The notes: generated by a model not told the origin, from the letters alone. A DNA stretch of 64,000 nucleotides from JAWLGJ01 sp041685145 (GCA_041685145.1 JAWLGJ010000001.1:92308-156307); one strand, 5' to 3'; shown: positions 30,029 to 39,300, numbered from the stretch's first letter. Numbers and translations are program-made.

Positions 30029-30826
30029 GTGGGAACCGCCGTGCCGAAGAACAAGCGCCTCCACCACGCCGGGCGGCCGCCGCGCCGCCGCCCGCCACCC
30101 GGCCTGTGGCTGCACGGCCGCCACGCGGTGGCGGCGGCGCTGGCCAATCCGCGCCGGGTCTGCCGGCGGCTGCTGGCGTCGGCGGAGGCCGCCGACGACC
30201 TCGGCGCGCCGCCGCCGGGGCTGAGCGTCGAGGTGGTCGAGCGCGCCGCCATCGACGCCCTGTTCCCCGAGGGGACCGTGCATCAAAACGTGGCGCTGCG
30301 GGTCGAGCCCCTGGAACAGCCCAGCCTGGGCGAGACGCTGGTGCTGGCCCGCGGCCTGGCGGCGGCGGTGCTGGTGGTGCTGGACCAGGTCACCGATCCG
30401 CACAATGTCGGCGCCGTGCTGCGTTCGGCGGCGGCCTTCGGGGCGCGGGCGGTGGTGGTGCCCGACCGCCACTCGCCCGAGGAAACCGCGGTGCTGGCGA
30501 AGGCGGCCTCGGGCGGCCTGGAGGCGGTGCCCCTGGTGCGGGTGCCCAACCTCGCCCATGCCCTGGACGAGATGCGCCAGGAAGATTTCTGGGTGGCGGG
30601 ACTGGATGCCTCGGCGCCCGCCACCCTGGCCGCCGCCGGCCTGCCGCCGCGCACCGCGCTGGTGCTGGGGAGCGAGGGGCGCGGCCTGCGCCGCCTGACG
30701 CGCGAGCGCTGCGACCTGCTGGTGCGCCTGCCCATGCGGGCGACGGCGGTTGAAAGCCTCAACGTCTCCAACGCCGCCGCGGTGGCTCTGTATGAAGTGA
30801 CGCGAAACCAAGAGGGGGAGACCTGA
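30029..30826 (+). CDS. rlmB: 23S rRNA 2'-O-ribose methyltransferase (RlmB/TrmH family)
   Basis: A 265-aa SPOUT methyltransferase. Motif 1 is LVVLDQVTDPHNVGAVLRSA, motif 2 ALVLGSEGRGL and motif 3 ESLNVSNAAAVALYE, with an N-terminal L30e-like substrate domain starting GLWLHGRHAVAAAL. The family modifies G2251 of 23S rRNA. The start is a GTG, either 30029 or 30041. It is divergent from tRNA-Tyr and its stop overlaps the dctP ATG. Confidence 0.9.
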   Translation: MGTAVPKNKRLHHAGRPPRRRPPPGLWLHGRHAVAAALANPRRVCRRLLASAEAADDLGAPPPGLSVEVVERAAIDALFPEGTVHQNVALRVEPLEQPSLGETLVLARGLAAAVLVVLDQVTDPHNVGAVLRSAAAFGARAVVVPDRHSPEETAVLAKAASGGLEAVPLVRVPNLAHALDEMRQEDFWVAGLDASAPATLAAAGLPPRTALVLGSEGRGLRRLTRERCDLLVRLPMRATAVESLNVSNAAAVALYEVTRNQEGET

Positions 30827-31881
30827 TGCGGCGGCTGGTATGGGTGGCATTGGCGACGGCGCTGGCGCTGGCGGCGACGGCGGCCACGGCCGCCACCCGC
30901 GAACTGCGCTACGCCGATTTCGGCCCCAATCGCGGCCCCCGCGCCGAGGCCCTGCAATGGTTCGATGCCGAGTTGCGCCGGCGCACCGACGGCGCCCTGG
31001 GCCTGCGCTTCGTGTGGGGCGGCGCCCTGCTGGGGGCGCGCAACGCCATCGAGGGCGTCGGCCGCGGCGCCGCCGACCTGGGCTCGGTGGTGGCGGTGTA
31101 CGAGCCGGGGCGGCTGGTGTCGCTGGAGGCCGTCGACGTGCCGCAGGTCGCCGACGAATGGGTGGGCCTGCGCACCGCCCACGACTTCCTGACCACCGAT
31201 CCGGCGGCGCTGGCCGAGTTCCGCGACAAGGGCCTGCGCTTCGTCGCCCCCTTCACCACCGGCCCGACGCAACTGGTGTCCCGGCGCCCGGTGCGCGACG
31301 TCGACGACCTGCGGGGGTTGAAGGTGCGCGCCACCGGCAATTTCCTCGCCGCCTTCGCCGCCGCCGGCGCCACCACCGTCTCGATGAGCCAGCCCGAGGT
31401 TTACACCGCCCTGTCGACCGGGGCCGTCGATGCCTCGGCGGCTTATTACTACGTGATCCAGGCCTATCGCCTGCACGAGGTCGCCGACCACCTCAGCGAG
31501 CTTGACCTGGGGCAGTCGCTGGGCTGGGGCATGGTCATGAACCGGCGCGTCTGGGACAGCCTCTCGGCCGATCAGCGGGCCGTCGTCGAGCACCTAGCCG
31601 ATGATTTCGTCGAGCACCTGGCGCGGTCGATGCACGCCGCGCGCCTCGACCTGCGCCACCGGCTGCGGACGGGCGCCGACGGCGATGCCGTCACCATCAC
31701 CACCCCCGGCGACCGCCTGCGCCGCACGCTGCTGGCGGCGGCCGAGGCCGAGGGGCTGGACTGGGTGCGGCGGGCGCAAGGCCGCGGCCTGCCGGCGGAG
31801 GAGATGCTGGCGGGGCTGCGGGCCCGGCTCGACCACTACCGCGCCCGGCGCCAGGCCGGCGACGGCCCCGGCGCGCCATGA
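30826..31881 (+). CDS. dctP: TRAP transporter substrate-binding protein (DctP family)
   Basis: A 351-aa periplasmic binding protein with a cleavable signal peptide (MRRLVWVALATALALAATAA then ATA). The DctP fold is shown by GLKVRATGNFLAAFAAAGAT and the region SMSQPEVYTALSTGAVDASA. It delivers an organic anion, identity unknown, to the DctQM membrane pair. It overlaps rlmB at the start and dctQ at the end (ATGA). Confidence 0.9.
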   Translation: MRRLVWVALATALALAATAATAATRELRYADFGPNRGPRAEALQWFDAELRRRTDGALGLRFVWGGALLGARNAIEGVGRGAADLGSVVAVYEPGRLVSLEAVDVPQVADEWVGLRTAHDFLTTDPAALAEFRDKGLRFVAPFTTGPTQLVSRRPVRDVDDLRGLKVRATGNFLAAFAAAGATTVSMSQPEVYTALSTGAVDASAAYYYVIQAYRLHEVADHLSELDLGQSLGWGMVMNRRVWDSLSADQRAVVEHLADDFVEHLARSMHAARLDLRHRLRTGADGDAVTITTPGDRLRRTLLAAAEAEGLDWVRRAQGRGLPAEEMLAGLRARLDHYRARRQAGDGPGAP

Positions 31882-32372
31882 CGGCGCCGAACGGGGCGCC
31901 GCCGGGGGGCGGGGGGCCGCTGGCGCGGCTGGAACGGCTGGCCGAGGGGTTGGCGGCGGCGGCGCTGCTGGCGGCGGCGGCCATCGTCGCCGCCTCGGTG
32001 CTGGGGCGGGCGGTGTTCGGCGCCGGGGTGCCCGACGACGTGGTGCTGACTGGCCTGCTGACGGTGGCGGTGGCCGCCCTGCCGCTGGCGGCGGTGCAGG
32101 CGCGGGGCGGCCACATCGCCGTCGACGTCGCCGCGCGGCGCCTGCCGCCGCCGCTGCGCCGGGCGGTGCGCCGGGCGGGACTGGTGCTGGGCGCGGCGGT
32201 GTTCGGCGCCATCGGCGTGCTGGTGGCGGCGGCGCTGCCGCAGGCGGTGGCCGAGGGCCACCACCACGCCGGCGTCCTGCGCCTGCCGGCGTGGCCGATG
32301 CGGGCCCTGTTCGCGGCGGCGCTGCTGCTGTTCGCGGCGCGCCTGCTGCTGAGCCTGCGGCGGGGGGCATAG
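31878..32372 (+). CDS. dctQ: TRAP transporter small permease (DctQ)
   Basis: A 164-aa membrane protein with four hydrophobic segments and the DctQ-like AVQARGGHIAVDVAARRLP between the second and third. It pairs with DctM to form the membrane part of the transporter. It is very Ala/Leu/Gly-rich, as are its neighbours. The ATG overlaps the dctP stop. Confidence 0.85.
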   Translation: MTAPNGAPPGGGGPLARLERLAEGLAAAALLAAAAIVAASVLGRAVFGAGVPDDVVLTGLLTVAVAALPLAAVQARGGHIAVDVAARRLPPPLRRAVRRAGLVLGAAVFGAIGVLVAAALPQAVAEGHHHAGVLRLPAWPMRALFAAALLLFAARLLLSLRRGA

Positions 32373-33722
32373 GTGGAGCCGGCAACCCTTGGCTGGCTGG
32401 GCCTGACGGCGGTGCCGGTGCTGCTGCTGGCGGGGGTGCCGATCGCGGTGACGCTGGCGACGGTGGCCGGCGGCGGCATCTTCCTCGTCTATGCCTGGCG
32501 GCCCTTCCTGCCCTTCGCGCCCGAGGCCGCCTGGGAGCCGACGGCCGCCCTGCTGGCCACCGCCCCCTATGACTTCCTCGACAGCCACACCCTCGCGGCC
32601 CTGCCGCTGTTCCTGCTGCTCGGCCATCTGGCGCACGCGGCGGGGTTCACCGGCGACGTCTACAAGGCGGTGCGGCTGTGGACCGGCCGCCTGCCCGGCG
32701 GCTTGGCGGTGGCGTCGCTGCTGGGCTGCGGCGGCTTCTCGGCGGTCAGCGGCTCCTCGGTGGCCTGCGCTGGCATGATGGCGCGCGTCGCCATTCCCGA
32801 GATGAACGCCGCCGGCTACGCGCGGCCGCTGTCCGCCGGCGCCGTGGCGGCGGGCGGCACCCTGGGCTCGCTGCTGCCGCCGTCGATCCTGCTCATCCTC
32901 TTCGGCATCTTCGCCGAGCAGTCCATCGCGGCGCTGTTCATGGCGGCGGTGGTGCCGGCGCTGCTGTCGCTGGCGGGCTATCTGGCGGTGGTCGCGGCCT
33001 GGGTGCGCCTGCGGCCCGACGCGGCGCCGACGCCGCCCGAGGCCGCGGCCGCCGACGCCGGCGCGCGCGCGGCGGCGCTGCGGCGGTGCTGGCCGCTGGC
33101 GGCGCTGTTCGTGTTGACCACCGGCGGCATCTATGCCGGCGCCTTCGCCCCCACCGAGGCGGCGGGGGTGGGTGTCGCCGCCACCCTGGCGCTGGGGCTG
33201 GGGCTTGGCCGCCTGCCGCTGCCGGCGATCGGCGCCGCCTTGAGCGAAAGCGTGCGCCAAGCCGCCGCCCTGTTCGCCATCGCGATGGCCGGCAAGCTGT
33301 TCGTGGTGTTCATGGCACTGAGCGAGGTGCCGGCGCTGCTGATGGACTGGATCGCCGCCGACGGGCCACCGCCGGCGCTGGTGCTGGCGGGGATCGTGGC
33401 GCTGTATCTGGGGCTGGGCATGGTGCTCGACCCGCTGGGCATCGTGCTGCTGACGCTGCCGCTGACGGTGCCGGTGGTCGAGGCCTACGGCCTCAGCCTG
33501 GTGTGGTTCGGGGTGCTGGTGGTGAAGCTGCTGGAGATGGGGCTGGTGACGCCGCCGGTGGGGCTGAACGCCTTCGTCATCAACGGCGTCGCCGGAGGGC
33601 AGGCGCCGCTGGGCGACATCTTCCGCGGCGCCGCCTGGTTCCTGCTCTCGGACGCGGCGGTGGTGGCGCTGCTGCTGGCGGCGCCCGCCGTGGCCCTGTG
33701 GCTGCCGAAAATGATGGCCTAG
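32373..33722 (+). CDS. dctM: TRAP transporter large permease (DctM)
   Basis: A 449-aa integral membrane protein. SGSSVACAGMMARVAIPEM, GGTLGSLLPPSILLILFGI, and the C-terminal GMVLDPLGIVLLTLPL and GLVTPPVGLNAFVINGVAG are hallmark DctM segments. It starts with GTG immediately after the dctQ stop. It is powered by an ion gradient. Confidence 0.92.
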   Translation: MEPATLGWLGLTAVPVLLLAGVPIAVTLATVAGGGIFLVYAWRPFLPFAPEAAWEPTAALLATAPYDFLDSHTLAALPLFLLLGHLAHAAGFTGDVYKAVRLWTGRLPGGLAVASLLGCGGFSAVSGSSVACAGMMARVAIPEMNAAGYARPLSAGAVAAGGTLGSLLPPSILLILFGIFAEQSIAALFMAAVVPALLSLAGYLAVVAAWVRLRPDAAPTPPEAAAADAGARAAALRRCWPLAALFVLTTGGIYAGAFAPTEAAGVGVAATLALGLGLGRLPLPAIGAALSESVRQAAALFAIAMAGKLFVVFMALSEVPALLMDWIAADGPPPALVLAGIVALYLGLGMVLDPLGIVLLTLPLTVPVVEAYGLSLVWFGVLVVKLLEMGLVTPPVGLNAFVINGVAGGQAPLGDIFRGAAWFLLSDAAVVALLLAAPAVALWLPKMMA

Positions 33723-33799
33723 GATCGCCACACGCCCACCACCGGGCGCTTGCGGCCCCGCCCCGCCCGCTCTAACGTGGCCCCATCCACACAGGATGG

Positions 33800-33875
33800 G
33801 CCGGCTTAGCTCAGCTGGTAGAGCATCTGATTTGTAATCAGAGGGTCGGGGGTTCGAGTCCCTCAGCCGGCACCA
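33800..33875 (+). tRNA. tRNA-Thr (UGU), island integration target
   Basis: Cloverleaf with acceptor GCCGGCT/AGCCGGC, anticodon loop TTTGTAA (anticodon TGT), T-arm GGTTCGAGT and encoded CCA. Its 3' part from 33831 is repeated at 58963, so the functional tRNA is kept on the left side after integration. Confidence 0.96.
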
Positions 33876-33886
33876 TCATAAGCCGC
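33831..33886 (+). repeat. attL: 56-bp direct repeat covering the tRNA-Thr 3' end
   Basis: The last 45 nt of tRNA-Thr from the anticodon loop, plus 11 nt beyond, recur at 58963-59018 in the same orientation with one mismatch (C at 33877, T at 59009). Outside these limits the sequences diverge. Confidence 0.93.
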
Positions 33887-33948
33887 AGAAATAAAGGAGT
33901 TAATGCCGATTTTGGTGTCCAACTTCTGACGCTCTAAAAATCAGCCCT

Positions 33949-33973
33949 GGGACACCGCGCGGGACACCGCGGG
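33949..33973 (+). repeat. Left-end copy of island-terminal motif (candidate integrase arm site)
   Basis: GGGACACCGCGCGGGACAC at 33949-33967, followed by a further CGCGGG, lies 62 bp inside attL. The same 19-mer with one change recurs at 58810-58828. An inverted GGTGTCC is at 33914-33920. The function as a recombinase arm site is inferred. Confidence 0.45.
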
Positions 33974-34051
33974 CGGGGCAGTGTGACAATTTAGGATTAC
34001 CCAGAACCCTTTCTGGCTCCTGCCCCTCCCACGTCTGCCCGCGCCGATTGT

Positions 34052-34285
34052 GTGACCTGCTCCGGTAAAGTTGCCGCCGCCGCTTTCTCTGCCGTGGAGG
34101 ACGAGAACGCGCGGCTGAAGAAGCTGCTCGCCGAGGCGATGCTGGACAACGCCGTTTTGAAAAACATCGCATCAAAAAATGGTGACGCCCGCGGCGATAA
34201 GATCGGCCGTGGTTCATCTCGTGTCGGGCACGGGGTGAGCGAGCGGCGGACGTGCCAGGGTGCGGCTGCATTGGGGTCGTGATCA
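34052..34285 (+). pseudogene. IS3-family transposase fragment (OrfA end, OrfB start)
   Basis: The reading frame contains EDENARLKKLLAEAMLDNAVLKNIASK, the leucine-zipper end of IS3 OrfA. After the A-run at about 34172-34178 the OrfB N-terminus (VTPAAIRSAVVHLVSG) begins in another frame, and GVSERRTCQ reappears later after a further shift. The N-terminus of OrfA and nearly all of OrfB are missing. It abuts the IS21 fragment. Confidence 0.75.
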
Positions 34286-34289
34286 ACGC

Positions 34290-34755
34290 ACGTTCCCTCG
34301 CGAAGCGCCCCCCAAGGAAGCGGCTGTGCCCGAGGACCAGGGAGAACAGCTAGACCACGCGCTCCGCCCCGGGCTCGTCGGTGAAGGCGGTGCGGAAGTA
34401 GGCAAAGTCCACCTGCGCCTGGTGCCCCGCCGGGCGTCTTGAAACGCCGCTCAAACGCCGCGACTGCAACAGGTCGAACGCTGCGGAGAAAGGTCTTCAG
34501 GGCCGTATAGCCGCCGGTATACCCGAGGTCCCGAATCTCGCGCAGCAGCCGCTTGGCGCTCAGATCGGGCAACGCCTGGACACGCTGCCGGAGGTAGTCC
34601 TCCTAGGGCGCCGTGACGCGCTCCTTGGGCGGTCGCGGCTTGATATACTTGCGCACCGTCTTTCGGTCGAGGCCGGTGCGTCGCGCGATGGCGGACAGGG
34701 TCAGGCCCTGGCGGTGAAGATCAAGAATCATAGCAAGTTCCCCAAGTTTGACCAC
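34290..34755 (-). pseudogene. IS21-family IstA transposase remnant
   Basis: On the minus strand from about 34752 comes the IstA helix-turn-helix N-terminus (KLGELAMILDLHRQGLTLSA, IARRTGLDRKTVRKYI). After a stop and frame change it continues as LPDLSAKRLLREIRDLGYTG and FERRFKTPGG, then drifts through frameshifts. The DDE catalytic part and IstB are absent. The element probably inserted into the integrase fragment to its right. Confidence 0.8.
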
Positions 34756-34805
34756 CGCCCCCTCCCTCCGATGCTTGAGGGATGATGGACCATTGGCAGT
34801 CGCGC

Positions 34806-35248
34806 CGTCGAGCGTGCGCAACGTGCCAGTGCACTCGGCGCTGATCCGCTTCGGCGTCCTGGACCTGTTTGACCCGGCGAGAAAGGAACGCCGCATCTTC
34901 CCCGAGCTGAAGCCCAGCGGGCGGCTGAAGAAGCTGGGCGATACCTACTCCACCCACTTCACCGACTACCGCCGGCGCTGCGGGCTGTACGAGCCGTTGC
35001 GGGACTTCCACAGCCTTCGCCGGACCTTCATAACGGCGATGCGCAACAAGGCGGAGGTGGACGCGCTGACGGTGGCGGCGATTGCCGGGCACGACGATGA
35101 CGACGAGGCCCCCGAGGTCGTGCGCCTGCGCCAGACCGACGACTACACCGACTACGATATCGGTTGGCTGAAGACGGCGATCGAGCGCCTGGATTACGAG
35201 GCCATGGGGTTGGAGATATCCGGCTTGCTACCACCTGGGAAAGAGTGA
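34806..35248 (+). pseudogene. C-terminal fragment of a second tyrosine recombinase
   Basis: The frame reads VPVHSALIRFGVLDLFDPAR, then LRDFHSLRRTFITAMRNKAE (box II HSLRR) and VAAIAGHDDDD (conserved His), ending KTAIERLDYEAMG. This is the catalytic end of a phage-type integrase unlike the island integrase at 57344-58732. The N-terminal two thirds are gone, next to the IS21 fragment. Confidence 0.75.
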
Positions 35249-35574
35249 CTAACCTGCGGAGCTTCTACGTGAGCATCCACGGGGGTCCCTACCTGAGTGG
35301 TGCTCGACGATGTCGATTGGCTGTTCGCCGCGCCGGGGCTGCCGTACTCGCAATCTCTGGCGGCGGCATAGACCCCGGCCTGAAGGACCGTTGGTCGACT
35401 CCGCGGTTCGAAATCAGCCCCAATCGGGCGGCGAGCCTCGACCGGCCGCGACGGCTGGCCATTGCCCTTGCCTTAACGCCAAGGTCAAAGTCTTGGCCAA
35501 AGACGTACCGCGCGCTGAGCGCAGGCCCACAACTCACCGGGGCAGCCGCCGGAATGCCTAAGTCACGTAGCAAG
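35249..35574. other. No convincing gene; spacer upstream of the defence operon
   Basis: No open frame here shows family features or coding-like composition on either strand. It separates the recombinase remnant from the ribbon-helix-helix gene. Confidence 0.5.
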
Positions 35575-35613
35575 CACCATTTGCCTTGGAAAACCAGCAA
35601 AATGGTGTAAAAG
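35575..35613 (+). promoter_or_regulatory. Candidate promoter and operator of the RHH-sspFGH operon
   Basis: An inverted repeat CACCATTT (35575-35582) / AAATGGTG (35600-35607) with a 17-bp spacer overlaps a possible promoter TTGGAA (35586-35591) - 16 bp - TAAAAG (35608-35613). Further TGGTG direct repeats follow. Its position just before a ribbon-helix-helix gene suggests autoregulation (inference). Confidence 0.35.
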
Positions 35614-35639
35614 TGGTGCGCTATTGGGGAAGTACAACC

Positions 35640-35873
35640 TTGAGACCTAACAGCACCAGGAAGAGCATTCGCGTCTCTGTCACGTTGGACGAGGCCAAAT
35701 ACGCCGAAGTCAGCCGACTGGCCGCTGAGCTCGACCTGTCGGCAGCGTGGATGATTCGGCGCGCGGTCTCGGAATTCATTATCCGGCATAATGGCGACGC
35801 GGTCTCAGAGCTCCCCCTCGACCCGCTGCTGCGCAAGGCTGCCGCGAAGACGACGATAAGGGGGGAATCGTGA
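35640..35873 (+). CDS. Ribbon-helix-helix (CopG-like) small protein, putative operon regulator
   Basis: About 77 aa. The RHH pattern is clear: strand RKSIRVSVTLD, helix AKYAEVSRLAAELD and helix SAAWMIRRAVSEFI. The TTG at 35640 is preferred because GGGGAAG lies 7 bp upstream; in-frame GTG codons at 35613 and 35616 or the TTG at 35586 are alternatives. The stop overlaps the sspF GTG (GTGA). It probably represses its own operon. It is not DndE, which has a different sequence. No toxin gene is adjacent. Confidence 0.7.
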   Translation: MRPNSTRKSIRVSVTLDEAKYAEVSRLAAELDLSAAWMIRRAVSEFIIRHNGDAVSELPLDPLLRKAAAKTTIRGES

Positions 35874-37768
35874 ACGAGAATCAGCCGTCGGTCACGGAAG
35901 AGCGCCACGCCGCACCTGCTGAGAGCGGCGCAGCGCGCTCGAACGCGAATAGATTCGTCGCGTTTTTGCGGCACTATGGCCCGATTCCAGCGAGCGACAA
36001 CATGTATGATGAGCTGATCCAGGCGGAGATCAGTAAATACAATGTCGATCCTCCGATACATATCGAGCCAGCGCGCCTAAAGCACCTGATTGACAATTTC
36101 AGTGCGGAACAGCCGGACAATGTCATTCTTACCGGTACGGCGGGCGACGGGAAGACCTACCACTGCCGCCGGATCTGGGAACACTTCGCCGGAGACCCGG
36201 CGCACTGGCAGCTTGGTAACAAGATTGCGGAGCTGAAGCTGCCGGCTAGCGGCAAGATTCTCGTTATCGTCAAGGATCTCAGCGAGCTGTCCTCAATGGA
36301 CAAGGACGGGCTTTTTCCCATGCTCGCTGCTGCGGTTGCGGGAGAGGAGGAGAAGAAGGTTTTCCTCGTGGCGGCCAATGACGGGCAACTGGTCGCGAGC
36401 TGGCGTGACTGGGCAGAGGCGAAGGGCGGAAAGGTCTTCCAGAATTTCAAAATTTTAGAGGAGATGCTCGTCGAGGAGCGCTCACACGATGCACGGCTGC
36501 GCCTTCGCCTCTACAATTTGAGCCGGCTCGACGCCTCGCTGCATTTCGATGCTCTGGTAGAGCAGATCGTGGAGCATCCGCAGTGGCGCGGGTGTGCCGA
36601 CTGCGAACTCATGGCTCCAGACGGGACGACGCAGTGTCCGATCAGGCTTAATCGTCAGTTGCTCCGGGGCGAGAATTCGCCCTTCCGAAGAAGGCTGATG
36701 TCCCTCCTCCGCCTGGCTGGAGCGAACCGGATGCACCTGCCGATCCGCGACCTGCTGTTGCTGGGCGTCAATATCATCCTTGGCGATCAGCAGCTGGGGC
36801 AGCCGCTCCTGACCTGCCGGACGGCAAAAAATCGCGCTGACAGCGATAATTACGCCCTCACGAATCCCTACGCGAATGCGTTCGGTGCCAATCTCTCTGA
36901 AAAAGACCGCCAGAAGTATCAAGCCTTCACAGTCCTGGATGGCTTCGGGATCGGGCGTGAGACGGATAATCGCTTTGACGATCTGCTTATCTACGGGCCC
37001 TATAACGAGGCCGCGCGCTACGACAAACTGGTCGGAAGCGATCAAAATTACGGGGCATCGGCATACCGCCCCCTTTTGCGCGACTACCTCGAAGGCGAGC
37101 GCGCATCGATAAAGGAGTTTATGGAGGCATTGGAGCGCCAGCGCAGACGCCTGTTCTTCAGCCTTCCGCCGGATTCCGGGCTGGATCCGTGGCGTCTGAG
37201 CGTCTACCGCTCGGCTGGCGTACTGTTGGAGTTCGCGGAGAAGGTCGATCGCGGAGAAGACGTGGCCCGCGTCACCGAGCAGCTGATTCGCGGCCTTAAC
37301 CGCACTTTCTGCGGAATGATGATAGACGACGGATCACAGCTTTACCTCGCGTCGTCGGGGGGCGACGGCAGAGGCCGGATTGCGACAGTCCTGAACTATG
37401 ATCTGCGGACAAGCGTCCATCGGCGGGACATCTACCTCGCCTTTGGGTTGGCGGAAGATCGCCTTACACCGCGGCTTCTGGTCAAGGATCCGACGCAACC
37501 TGAGGATCGGCAGGAAATCGATCGCCTGGACCTGCAGCTGACCCATTTCGAATATCTGCTGCGCGTGGCCAGCGGAAGCCTGCCCGCGAGCTTCTCTCGC
37601 CAGTGCTATGAGGATTTCCTCGATTTCAAGCTCCGGCTCATCGAGCGACTAGATGTCCTGCTCGGTACGGATCCGGACGATCGCGAAGTGTCCCTGCACG
37701 CCATTACAGTCAACGAGAACGGCCGGCCGCAGGTAGACGATATCCGGATTCGCGTGGGGGCGCCATGA
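35870..37768 (+). CDS. sspF: Phosphorothioation-dependent restriction protein SspF (DptF/DndF-like ATPase)
   Basis: A 632-aa protein. The Walker A motif GTAGDGKT is at residues 89-96 within VILTGTAGDGKTYHC, and a Walker-B-like strand LVIVKDLSEL at 131-140. The GxAGDGKT form followed by a DLSE strand resembles DptF of Dnd systems. It has no membrane segments. It is the first of three translationally coupled genes of sizes 632, 511 and 1791 aa, matching the F-G-H restriction module, which in related systems attacks DNA lacking phosphorothioate. It starts with GTG overlapping the RHH stop. Whether it is closer to DndF or to SspF cannot be settled by eye. Confidence 0.75.
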   Translation: MNENQPSVTEERHAAPAESGAARSNANRFVAFLRHYGPIPASDNMYDELIQAEISKYNVDPPIHIEPARLKHLIDNFSAEQPDNVILTGTAGDGKTYHCRRIWEHFAGDPAHWQLGNKIAELKLPASGKILVIVKDLSELSSMDKDGLFPMLAAAVAGEEEKKVFLVAANDGQLVASWRDWAEAKGGKVFQNFKILEEMLVEERSHDARLRLRLYNLSRLDASLHFDALVEQIVEHPQWRGCADCELMAPDGTTQCPIRLNRQLLRGENSPFRRRLMSLLRLAGANRMHLPIRDLLLLGVNIILGDQQLGQPLLTCRTAKNRADSDNYALTNPYANAFGANLSEKDRQKYQAFTVLDGFGIGRETDNRFDDLLIYGPYNEAARYDKLVGSDQNYGASAYRPLLRDYLEGERASIKEFMEALERQRRRLFFSLPPDSGLDPWRLSVYRSAGVLLEFAEKVDRGEDVARVTEQLIRGLNRTFCGMMIDDGSQLYLASSGGDGRGRIATVLNYDLRTSVHRRDIYLAFGLAEDRLTPRLLVKDPTQPEDRQEIDRLDLQLTHFEYLLRVASGSLPASFSRQCYEDFLDFKLRLIERLDVLLGTDPDDREVSLHAITVNENGRPQVDDIRIRVGAP

Positions 37769-39300
37769 ACCGGATCGCTGCGCCAGGAAATCACAAGGAC
37801 GTCGTCAATCTCTGGGCCGATGAGGCCATCTGGGGTCACCGTTTTCATAATGACCAGACGCCGTGGCTCGTCCTGCTGGAATTCATGGCCGTCTTTCGGT
37901 CCCGGCACATGGACGGGAGCGCCCTTAATGAGAAGCGGTCGGGTGAGGAGCATGAGCGCATCCCGTACCACATCCCGCGACTGGGCCCGCTGCGGGAACT
38001 CGTTTTCAACAATCCTCACATGCAGCACATCGAGGAGTCCGAACCGACCGACGGCGATAGGTGGACAACATGGCTAGAGCAGTTCAACGGCGAGTATGAT
38101 TTCGGGTACCTGAGAGAGCGCTTTGGGAGCTTTGGCCGTCTCGTTCGCGTCATCGAATTCTTCCAAAGCACGGCTGTAGAGGCGCAGCGCCAACGACGGT
38201 GGACTTCGCGCTTCTTGTTTCCCTACGGCCCGCACTGCATTTACGCCGACCTGCCAGGGAAGATTTCCGGCAGCCCGGACAGGCGGTTTTTCGCCCGCGG
38301 CGGTGAACTCCTCTATCTGATGCTGGCGCGCAGTGGTGATGGACCGGCGCTCGCGAAGAAGATCGCAGACCGCCTGCTGACACCGGCTGATGACAGGTGG
38401 GATCGCGTTGCACGGGCCCTGCTGCCGAACGACTATCGGGTGGAGCCGGACACGGTGCCGGTAGCTTCAATCGGCTATTTGCCCTATCCCGAGCGCCAGG
38501 AATATGGAGACCTAGCCCAAGACTGGCACAGGCTGCTGGATCTGAAGTTGCCCGGCGCCACGCTTCTCGATCCGCTTATGCGGATTTCGGCCCTGCACAT
38601 GCTGCTTTACATGGTGCGGCGATCGCACGAGGAGGTGGGGGACGGTGAGGAGCCGAAGCTCGTGCTGGAACTCGCGGCGCCCCGGAAAACCTCGATTCGT
38701 GAGCTTTCACTAGAGAACCTGAGCGGCAACCGACGGCTCTCACAGCGGGCCATCCAGGCCTACATCGATCAGGCCAGGAATGACGAGTGCTGGACGAAGG
38801 CACTCGCGGCGCGGGCGCCTGCTGATGCGGCTCGCGATTTTCTGATGAAGCGGTTCTCGTGGAAACCCGAAGATGGCCTGCCGGGCGGTGATCCCGATGC
38901 CATCTTCCACGCCCTACGGAACTATGCCGAGAAGCGTCACAGCGAGCATGTCGCTAAGGTCCACACCGAATGGAGCCGGCAGATCGGCCTGATTGTCTCA
39001 CGACGAAGGGCCGGAACCTGGTACGCACCGGACGACGCCTTCCTGAAGGCGGTCGTCATGACGACCGTCGATCAGGGCCGGGAGGAATACCACCGCTTCC
39101 TCAGGAAGCTCTACGACCGGTACCGGATCGTCGTGGGAGTTCAGGAGGCCGAACTCGCTTTCGGCAGTCTTCCGACTGACGAGAAGGCCTTCACCCAGAA
39201 TACTCAGCGGCTGGAGCAGCGCCTCCGAACACTGGGCCTACTGCGGCGACTGTCCGATGATTGCGCCTATGTCGAAAACCCATTCAGGACGAGGGCATGA
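37765..39300 (+). CDS. sspG: Phosphorothioation-dependent restriction protein SspG (DptG/DndG-like)
   Basis: A 511-aa soluble protein with no motif that I can assign by eye. It has no P-loop, no cysteine clusters and no membrane segments. Features are an N-terminal LWADEAIWGHRFHNDQTPWL and a helical C-terminal half with TQNTQRLEQRLRTLGLLRRL. Assignment rests on position: between F and H genes with ATGA overlaps at both ends, the size expected for DptG, and the adjacent ssp modification genes. Confidence 0.62.
   Translation: MNRIAAPGNHKDVVNLWADEAIWGHRFHNDQTPWLVLLEFMAVFRSRHMDGSALNEKRSGEEHERIPYHIPRLGPLRELVFNNPHMQHIEESEPTDGDRWTTWLEQFNGEYDFGYLRERFGSFGRLVRVIEFFQSTAVEAQRQRRWTSRFLFPYGPHCIYADLPGKISGSPDRRFFARGGELLYLMLARSGDGPALAKKIADRLLTPADDRWDRVARALLPNDYRVEPDTVPVASIGYLPYPERQEYGDLAQDWHRLLDLKLPGATLLDPLMRISALHMLLYMVRRSHEEVGDGEEPKLVLELAAPRKTSIRELSLENLSGNRRLSQRAIQAYIDQARNDECWTKALAARAPADAARDFLMKRFSWKPEDGLPGGDPDAIFHALRNYAEKRHSEHVAKVHTEWSRQIGLIVSRRRAGTWYAPDDAFLKAVVMTTVDQGREEYHRFLRKLYDRYRIVVGVQEAELAFGSLPTDEKAFTQNTQRLEQRLRTLGLLRRLSDDCAYVENPFRTRA

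Noticed and set aside
35640..35873. RHH protein as DndE
   Set aside because: DndE also has a ribbon-helix-helix fold, but this sequence follows the CopG-like pattern and sits in front of the restriction genes rather than with the DndC-like gene.
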